Part shown: positions 6,205 through 10,776 of the stretch, piece after piece
Layout of the letters: the number at the start of each line of letters is the position of its first letter
Numbering within the stretch: position 1 is the first letter of the stretch
Assembly (NCBI GenBank): GCA_945869715.1
Contig: CAMBPP010000039.1
Coordinates: forward strand, 1 to 10,776
Direction of reading: 5' to 3'
Source: Bifidobacterium breve
GTDB lineage: Bacteria > Actinomycetota > Acidimicrobiia > Acidimicrobiales > Ilumatobacteraceae
Length of the DNA: 10,776 nt
Notes under the pieces: generated by a model
The model's database searches: none
The model's input: only the letters and a program-made list of their open reading frames with translations
Told to the model about the DNA's origin: nothing
Made by a program: the position numbers and the translations under genes

Positions 6205-6555
6205 ATGTCCGATACCACCACTTTCACCACTGCAGCTCAGTTGCTTGGTGCTATGGCTGGGCGGTGCGGTCTTATTGCTCCAGGTTTTCGTAGCCCGCCA
6301 CGTGTCGTTGGAGTTCAGCGCACCATTCGCCGTCGCCAAGGTGGCGGTGTTGTTGCCGTGACCATTAAGGGTCGTCCACTTGCTGGGGTGCTTGCCGACA
6401 TGATTGAAGGCATTGTGGTGCTCAACGACCTCTCGCTTACCGAGTCATGCACGTTGCGAACGGCATTATGGGAAGAAGTAGAGCAACTTTTGCAGTCCTC
6501 TGCAGCGCCCGTTACTTTTTCTCGTGCAATCTCGGCTCCTCAGCGCGTAGCCTAA
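6205..6555 (+). CDS. Uncharacterised small protein, 116 residues
   Basis: I do not recognise this protein. I chose ATG 6205, giving MSDTTTFTTA. The frame is open further upstream to a GTG at 6178, but those extra residues (Cys/His-rich, overlapping the divergent promoter region) look non-coding. The product is small and basic in its first half: a helical N-terminus, a GFRSPPRVVGVQRTIRRRQ stretch rich in Arg, a predicted beta pair (GGGVVAVTIKGRPLAGVL), then a likely helix and an amphipathic C-terminal part (TLRTALWEEVEQLL). There is no signal peptide, membrane segment or cysteine motif. The Arg-rich centre could bind nucleic acid, but that is only a guess. It diverges from the nuclease gene across 49 bases, and the tRNA-Leu gene begins 7 bases after its stop, so the tRNA may share its transcript. 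Steady base composition and a sensible start support a real gene. Confidence 0.62.
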   Translation: MSDTTTFTTAAQLLGAMAGRCGLIAPGFRSPPRVVGVQRTIRRRQGGGVVAVTIKGRPLAGVLADMIEGIVVLNDLSLTESCTLRTALWEEVEQLLQSSAAPVTFSRAISAPQRVA

Positions 6556-6562
6556 AGGCGGC

Positions 6563-6648
6563 GTCCGGGTGGCGGAATAGGCAGACGCGGGGGGCTTAAA
6601 CCCCCCTGGCTAGAAATAGCCGTATGGGTTCAAGTCCCATCCCGGGCA
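6563..6648 (+). tRNA. tRNA-Leu (anticodon UAA)
   Basis: An 86-base gene with every arm readable. The acceptor stem is GTCCGGG (6563-6569) with CCCGGGC (6641-6647), holding one U-G pair, and the discriminator base is A (6648), as expected for Leu. The D arm is bounded by GCG/CGC (6572-6588). The anticodon stem is GGGGG/CCCCC around loop CTTAAAC, with anticodon TAA at 6597-6599. The long class II variable arm is GGCTA-GAAA-TAGCC, and the T arm is ATGGG-TTCAAGT-CCCAT. The 3' CCA is not encoded (ACTA follows). It reads UUA, and UUG by wobble. It lies 7 bases after the unknown gene and 13 bases from the convergent oxidoreductase stop, with no visible terminator. Confidence 0.97.
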
Positions 6649-6661
6649 CTACTACATCGCT

Positions 6662-7549
6662 TTAGGCAAAAAGTTTCGTCGCCAACGTGGCGAAACTGCT
6701 CTCGGTAAACGGGCTCACTTCCACACGGTCTATGCCGGCCTCAGCAAGGCGAAACATCGACTCCGACACTTTCGCTGCCGAGCCGTAAAACCCGCCAAGA
6801 AACGAATCGCCCAACATGTTCTCTACTGCTTTGGTGCGTGGGTCGTCGCCAATACTGCACAAAATAAACACGCTGAGCGGAACCGTGGGGTTCACTGCGC
6901 GCACCTGTTGCACGAGGTCATATAAATGCGACTCGGGAACCGTGGTCATTGCCGGAAGGTCAACAGTTCCGTTGCGTGTAATGCCAGAGATGAGTTTAAT
7001 TTCTACGCGGTCGGCAATGGGGGCAATGCCTTTAATGGTGCGAGGGCCGCCTAAAGATGCCACGAGTGGAGGAGGGCCAGCGGCAGGCATGGGTCCAATT
7101 TTGGGAACATTCATGTTGTAGTGCTTGCCAGAAAAAGTACAACCACCTGTATCGAAAAGTTCGCGCACAATATGTGCCGCCTCGATGTACATTCCGGCGC
7201 GCTCACTAGGGCTTGGGTAACGAATGCTCGAGCCTTCTGCTTCTGCTTTTTCCCAACCAGCACCGAGTCCTGCTTCAAAGCGTCCGTGTGAGACCGACTG
7301 CATTTGCAAAGATGCTTGTGCGAATTCAACAGGCGAGCGAAATAAATTATTCGCAAACGAAGTGGTGAGCTTTACGTTCTTTGTGGCGGCCGCCATGGTG
7401 GCAAGCGTGACCCACACATGGGGGTAGCTCTTGTTGGGGCTAAAGAAGTGGTCTGCGCAGCCAAGTACGTTCCAACCTTCCGCTTCGCGTGTTTGGGCCC
7501 AAACGACGGGGTCCTCTTCAGCGGTCATGAGGTTGGCAATGAATTCCAT
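6662..7549 (-). CDS. Luciferase-like monooxygenase-family (LLM) oxidoreductase, probably F420-dependent
   Basis: 295 residues, typical for the bacterial luciferase-like TIM-barrel family. Visible signatures are CADHFF (D33-H34) near the second strand, the TSFANNLFRSP segment, and the family hallmark VSHGRFEAGLGAGWE (86-100). After these come a FSGKHYN loop, GPPPLVASLGG (158-168) where the cofactor phosphate is usually held, and a C-terminal RLAEAGIDRVEV strand-helix. In actinobacteria such proteins mostly use reduced F420, though FMN-dependent members exist; the sequence alone does not settle it. The substrate is unknown. The ATG start at 7547-7549 has a weak GGTGA a few bases upstream. It lies 24 bases downstream of the lipase-like gene on the same strand, so the two are probably one operon. 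The stop faces the tRNA gene 13 bases away. Confidence 0.87.
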   Translation of the reverse strand: MEFIANLMTAEEDPVVWAQTREAEGWNVLGCADHFFSPNKSYPHVWVTLATMAAATKNVKLTTSFANNLFRSPVEFAQASLQMQSVSHGRFEAGLGAGWEKAEAEGSSIRYPSPSERAGMYIEAAHIVRELFDTGGCTFSGKHYNMNVPKIGPMPAAGPPPLVASLGGPRTIKGIAPIADRVEIKLISGITRNGTVDLPAMTTVPESHLYDLVQQVRAVNPTVPLSVFILCSIGDDPRTKAVENMLGDSFLGGFYGSAAKVSESMFRLAEAGIDRVEVSPFTESSFATLATKLFA

Positions 7550-7573
7550 TTCACCATCATTGCCGATGCGGTA

Positions 7574-8767
7574 CTACATGCAGGGAGTCGGGGTAGGCGC
7601 AGTTGCGCTGAAGCGGTCGGCGATCCACTGTTGGATATCGGCTGACGCACTGAACAGAACATCAACATGTGAAGCACCGGGGTAGGTCTTGCGTTGAATG
7701 TTGTAGCCACCCGTTGCGCAGGCGCGCTGCAGGTATTGAAGTGATGTAGCAGCGGGAATGAGTTCATCATTTTCACCGTGGTACACAAAAATAGGAACGT
7801 TTGTTGGCGTATTTCCTGGCGTGTTCTCGGCAAGATGCGTTAGTAATGGTTCGGTGTTGAGGGTGTCAGACAGAAGATACGTCTTCACATCAGTACCGCG
7901 TGCTTTCGTAATGACCTCGGTGCATGTGCTTTCTGCAAGGGCAACCATGTCGAGACCTTTTTGGGTCATCACTTTTGACAAGTCGATATCGGGGTACGCG
8001 GCGTGAAAACCTGCGGCCACCATGAACATAAAACCAAATGAATCGGTGGTGGTAAAGACCCCACTTAATTTGTCGAGTTCAACAACGGGGGCACCGCCAA
8101 TTGCGCCAACAACTTGCGCATCGGGTGCGTACTTCGGTGCAACTTCGCTCGCCATTAATGCAGCACCACCACCTTGTGAATGACCCCACACCACCGACTT
8201 GCCACTCGATTCCGTGAGTTGACGTGCTGCGCGAATGATGTCGAGCATGCTGCGCGCTTCGCTGACGCCCACAACATACGGGTGCACACCTGCAGTGCCG
8301 AGGCCCTCGTAGTCGGTTGCAGCAAAGATGTACCCGTTCGACACCAAAATATTGGCAATGACCCCGGTCTCTCCTGAGCCATTGCTCTTGCTCGGGGCAC
8401 ATTCATCGGCAATACCGGTGGTGCCATGCGCGTAGGAAACTAACGGGTTACCTGCTGTGGGGGCGTTAGGAACCCACACCATGCCACTTACTGCAATTGG
8501 CTCATCGGAAACCGAACGTGAGGCATAGAGAACGATGAATGCAGTGAAATCGTCCGTGGTGGAAACAATGGATGAGCGAATGAGGTCGCCGGGCTGCAAG
8601 GTGCTGAGGTCGGTAGGCGCTTCATAAAAATCGGTGGAGAGGGCGGTAGTAGGTGTGGTTGCAATGCTGGTTGTGGACGGTGGTGCCTCAGAAGTGCTGG
8701 AGCCACAGGAAGAAAGCACAACAACGGCAGCGATGGAAACACAGATAGCTGGTGAGAAACGGCGCAT
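7574..8767 (-). CDS. Secreted lipase-like lipoprotein (PF03583 LIP-type alpha/beta hydrolase)
   Basis: 397 residues. A 20-residue signal sequence (RR near the start, then a hydrophobic run) ends in a clear lipobox LSSC with Cys21 lipidated, followed by a Ser/Thr/Pro-rich tether to about residue 45. The hydrolase domain has YAHGTTG (oxyanion loop, about 112-118), TDYEGLGT (151-158), the nucleophile motif GHSQGGG (Ser197), HGENDELIP (Asp334) and GASHVDV (His367). This order and spacing fit the secretory lipase family known from actinobacteria and yeasts. It is expected to sit on the outer face of the cell membrane and hydrolyse esters or acylglycerols. It starts at ATG 8765-8767, with TAACCT exactly 6 bases upstream on its strand and no Shine-Dalgarno sequence. 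It diverges from the M20 peptidase gene and leads into the LLM oxidoreductase. Exact substrate is unknown; a feruloyl or other esterase is possible. Confidence 0.86.
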   Translation of the reverse strand: MRRFSPAICVSIAAVVVLSSCGSSTSEAPPSTTSIATTPTTALSTDFYEAPTDLSTLQPGDLIRSSIVSTTDDFTAFIVLYASRSVSDEPIAVSGMVWVPNAPTAGNPLVSYAHGTTGIADECAPSKSNGSGETGVIANILVSNGYIFAATDYEGLGTAGVHPYVVGVSEARSMLDIIRAARQLTESSGKSVVWGHSQGGGAALMASEVAPKYAPDAQVVGAIGGAPVVELDKLSGVFTTTDSFGFMFMVAAGFHAAYPDIDLSKVMTQKGLDMVALAESTCTEVITKARGTDVKTYLLSDTLNTEPLLTHLAENTPGNTPTNVPIFVYHGENDELIPAATSLQYLQRACATGGYNIQRKTYPGASHVDVLFSASADIQQWIADRFSATAPTPTPCM

Positions 8768-8773
8768 GTCATG

Positions 8774-8779
8774 AGGTTA
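8774..8779 (-). promoter_or_regulatory. Candidate -10 element for the lipase-like gene
   Basis: On the minus strand TAACCT is followed by 6 bases and the ATG at 8767. The spacing equals that of the box at the nuclease gene, suggesting a leaderless message. No -35 box is evident in the 59-base divergent gap. Confidence 0.35.
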
Positions 8780-8826
8780 TGCGAAATTGGCGATGAAATG
8801 GGTGGGCATCGTGGCAACATCTAGGG

Positions 8827-9966
8827 ATGCATCCGTTTCTCGCCACTGCTCAGTTGATGCTGCCCCAGGTGCTCAGCGATATTGAAGCAATTGTCAATAT
8901 TGAGTCGCCTTCTCGCAACGCAAGTCAAGTAGCAAAAAGTGCCGCAATGTTGGAGAGCATTATTCAGCGCGTTGCACTGCGCTCTTCTGTACTTGTTGAC
9001 TCTGCGGTTGGCCCCCATGTGTTGGTGCCAGCACGTGGTGCCGCGCGCATTTTGTTGTTAGGTCACCACGACACCGTGCACCCAATAGGAACTCTCGCTG
9101 TGCGGCCCTTCAGTAATGATGGCAAGGTATTGCGTGGGCCAGGTGTATTCGATATGGCTACAGGAATTGTGCAAGCAATATACGCAATGGCAGTTCTCGA
9201 AAGTTCAGGAGTTGACACTTCAAGAATTGAAATGTTGTGGACCTCCGATGAAGAAATCGGTTCCTCCACAAGTCGTGCACTTATTGAAGAACGCGCTCAA
9301 GCACTTGGTAAAAATGGTGCTGTACTTGTGCTTGAACCAAGTGCCAATGATGGTGCATTGAAAATTGCGCGCAAAGGTACAGGCACATTTGACGTGCGCA
9401 TTGCTGGCCGTGCTTCACATGCTGGGTTAGAACCAGAAAAAGGAATTAACGCTCTTCTTGAACTAGCGCACCAAGTGCAACGTATTTCAACTTTTGGCAA
9501 TGCCGAACTTGGAACCACGGTCACTCCCACTGTGGCCAGTGCAGGAACAACCGACAACACCGTTCCTGCTGAAGCGCATGTGTTGGTCGATGCTCGCGTT
9601 GTGGTGCCCGAAGAAAAAATACGTGTAGAGAAGTTGATGTCTTCGCTTGTTCCTGTTGTGCCTGGGGCAAGTATTTCTGTCAGTGGTTCTTTACACCGCC
9701 CACCCATGCATTCTTCAATGTCAGAGGAATTGTTTGCACTTGCAGTGGAATCTCAACGCGCAGTGAATGGCGAAAGCATTAATGGTGTTTCCGTGGGCGG
9801 TGGCTCCGATGGCAACTTCACTGCAGCACTTGGCATTCGCACACTCGACGGTTTAGGTGCGGTGGGTGCCGGTGCTCACGGTGAAACAGAACATGTTGTT
9901 GTTGAAAGCATCGCACCACGAATAGCGCTTCTTGCAGAAATTATGCAGCGCGTCCTTGCGCAGTAG
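8827..9966 (+). CDS. M20 family zinc metallopeptidase, glutamate carboxypeptidase (CPG2)-like
   Basis: 379 residues, close to family length. Zinc and catalytic residues can be placed by comparison with carboxypeptidase G2: His80 and catalytic Asp82 in LLLGHHDTV, bridging Asp109 in GPGVFDMATG, catalytic Glu142 and ligand Glu143 in TSDEEIGS, Glu170 in VLEPS, and His351 in GAGAHGETEH. The small dimerisation domain covers about 182-295 and keeps the ASHAG motif (His198). There is no signal peptide, so it is probably a cytoplasmic enzyme removing C-terminal Glu or similar residues from small N-acylated substrates or dipeptides. The family also includes ArgE/DapE-type deacylases, and argG lies directly downstream on the other strand, but the motifs look more like CPG2. 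The chosen ATG has TAGGG touching it, too close for a normal ribosome site; ATG at 8857 is an alternative start. Its TAG abuts the argG stop. Confidence 0.87.
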   Translation: MHPFLATAQLMLPQVLSDIEAIVNIESPSRNASQVAKSAAMLESIIQRVALRSSVLVDSAVGPHVLVPARGAARILLLGHHDTVHPIGTLAVRPFSNDGKVLRGPGVFDMATGIVQAIYAMAVLESSGVDTSRIEMLWTSDEEIGSSTSRALIEERAQALGKNGAVLVLEPSANDGALKIARKGTGTFDVRIAGRASHAGLEPEKGINALLELAHQVQRISTFGNAELGTTVTPTVASAGTTDNTVPAEAHVLVDARVVVPEEKIRVEKLMSSLVPVVPGASISVSGSLHRPPMHSSMSEELFALAVESQRAVNGESINGVSVGGGSDGNFTAALGIRTLDGLGAVGAGAHGETEHVVVESIAPRIALLAEIMQRVLAQ

Positions 9967-10776
9967 TTATTTCTTACCTGGGTCGAGCCCCAGCAAACCG
10001 CCGGCACCAAGCGTTCCGGTTTTGCGGTAGACCTCTAGCTTCTCGCGACTGTCATCGATATCGAGATTGCGCATAGTGAGTTGACCAATGCGGTCGAGTG
10101 GGCCAAACGGTGCATCGTCAACGCGCTCCATGCTGAGGCGCTCGGGAGCATAAGTGAGATGTGGGCCAGCAGTATTGACCAAGGTGTAGTCGTCGCCACG
10201 GCGCAAGCGCACGGTCACGGTTCCGGTCACTGCACTTCCTACCCAACGCATCAGCGGTTCGCGCAACATGAGTGCCTGCGGGTCGAACCAGCGGCCTTCA
10301 TAGAGCAAACGGCCCAAACGGCGGCCCATAGTGCGGTAGTTCTCAAGAGTGTTTTCGTTATGAATACCGGTGACAAGGCGCTCGTAGCCAATGTGCAAGA
10401 GCGCAAGCCCTGGTGATTCGTAAATACCGCGGCTTTTCGCTTCAATGATGCGGTTCTCAATTTGGTCGCTCATGCCAAGGCCGTGGCGGCCGCCAATGGC
10501 GTTTGCTTCATGTACCAAATCGGTTTGCGTTTCAAACTTTTTGCCGTTGAGCGAAACTGGCCAGCCTTCAACGAATTCCATGGTGACAGTTTCTTCAGTA
10601 ATAGAAACGTCGCTCTTCCAATGTGCGACGCCCATGATGGGCTCTACAAGATCCATGCCGTTGTCGAGTTCTTCAAGCAATTTTGCTTCATGCGTTGCGC
10701 CCCAAATATTGGCGTCGGTGGAGTACGCCTTTTCTTTGCTGGCGCGGTAGGGCAACTTGCGAGTAGTGAGGAATTC
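9967..10776 (-). CDS. argG: Argininosuccinate synthase, C-terminal part (5' end beyond the right edge)
   Basis: Partial gene, open in frame to base 10776, so the apparent TTG start at 10755 is not real; seven more codons (E-F-L-T-T-R-K) precede it. The 269 visible residues carry the ArgG signatures EKAYSTDANIWGATHEAK, EPIMGV, the long GGRHGLGMSDQIENRIIEAK block, GIYE.PGLALLH, and FGPLDRIGQLTMRNLDI.D near the end. These match the long ArgG form of E. coli and Streptomyces (roughly 450-480 residues), not the short form of many other bacteria; about 180-200 N-terminal residues with the ATP-binding site are missing. The enzyme joins citrulline and aspartate using ATP to make argininosuccinate in arginine synthesis. 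The stop (TAA) directly abuts the M20 peptidase stop on the other strand, with no terminator between them. No other arg gene is visible. Confidence 0.96.
   Translation of the reverse strand, partial: EFLTTRKLPYRASKEKAYSTDANIWGATHEAKLLEELDNGMDLVEPIMGVAHWKSDVSITEETVTMEFVEGWPVSLNGKKFETQTDLVHEANAIGGRHGLGMSDQIENRIIEAKSRGIYESPGLALLHIGYERLVTGIHNENTLENYRTMGRRLGRLLYEGRWFDPQALMLREPLMRWVGSAVTGTVTVRLRRGDDYTLVNTAGPHLTYAPERLSMERVDDAPFGPLDRIGQLTMRNLDIDDSREKLEVYRKTGTLGAGGLLGLDPGKK

Noticed and set aside
6589..6606. GGGGGG...CCCCCC inverted repeat taken as a terminator stem
   Set aside because: It is the anticodon stem of tRNA-Leu, and no T-run follows.
6563..6661. tRNA-Leu as a possible integration site for a mobile element
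   Set aside because: No integrase and no repeat of the tRNA 3' end is visible in the window, and the flanking genes look like ordinary chromosome.
7525..7833. Open frames on either strand inside the lipase-like gene and at other long genes
   Set aside because: They are out-of-frame shadows of genes with readable catalytic motifs and have Cys/His/Ser-rich compositions typical of such shadows.
8827..9966. M20 peptidase as acetylornithine deacetylase (ArgE) because argG is next to it
   Set aside because: The motif set and the GxGAHGETEH ending look closer to carboxypeptidase G2, and the genes are convergent, so shared regulation is not implied.

Overview
The window looks like a piece of an actinobacterial chromosome, and class Acidimicrobiia is my best guess. 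This rests on a luciferase-like F420-type oxidoreductase, a long-form (E. coli/Streptomyces-type) ArgG, a 28-residue protein matching the actinobacterial ribosomal protein bL37, a ferredoxin with a CxxD cluster motif, many GTG starts and almost no Shine-Dalgarno sequences. Base composition is roughly even in GC, low for soil actinobacteria and closer to aquatic lineages. The taxonomic call is inference.

Layout, left to right. At 1-721 (+) lie the end of a flavin reductase-like gene and, overlapping it by 4 bases, a small MauE-type membrane protein. A complete oligopeptidase B-like S9A peptidase (687-2747, -) converges on it with a 35-base overlap. From a 28-base divergent gap, a rightward run begins: ferredoxin (2776-3027), a predicted secreted lipoprotein with two tandem HNH/DUF1524-type nuclease domains (3028-4503), the bL37 gene (4527-4613) and a VOC/glyoxalase-fold protein (4629-5258). 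A Cas4/RecB-like iron-sulfur PD-(D/E)XK nuclease (5235-6155, -) converges on the VOC gene with a 24-base overlap. Divergent from it is an unrecognised 116-residue protein (6205-6555, +), followed after 7 bases by tRNA-Leu(UAA) (6563-6648). A leftward pair follows: a secreted lipase-like lipoprotein (7574-8767) and the luciferase-like oxidoreductase (6662-7549). An M20 (carboxypeptidase G2-like) metallopeptidase (8827-9966, +) abuts the 3' end of argG (9967-10776, -), which runs off the right edge.

The region is packed. No gene-free stretch reaches 100 bases, convergent genes overlap or touch, and I saw no hairpin terminator. The content is mainly housekeeping, secreted hydrolase and redox genes. 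I saw no CRISPR array, transposase, phage gene or recognisable defence cluster. I do not see a clear new multi-gene system. The points most worth a second look are the double-nuclease lipoprotein, the tiny ribosomal protein gene, the Cas4-like nuclease outside any CRISPR setting, the unknown gene in front of the tRNA, and the apparent leaderless start signals.
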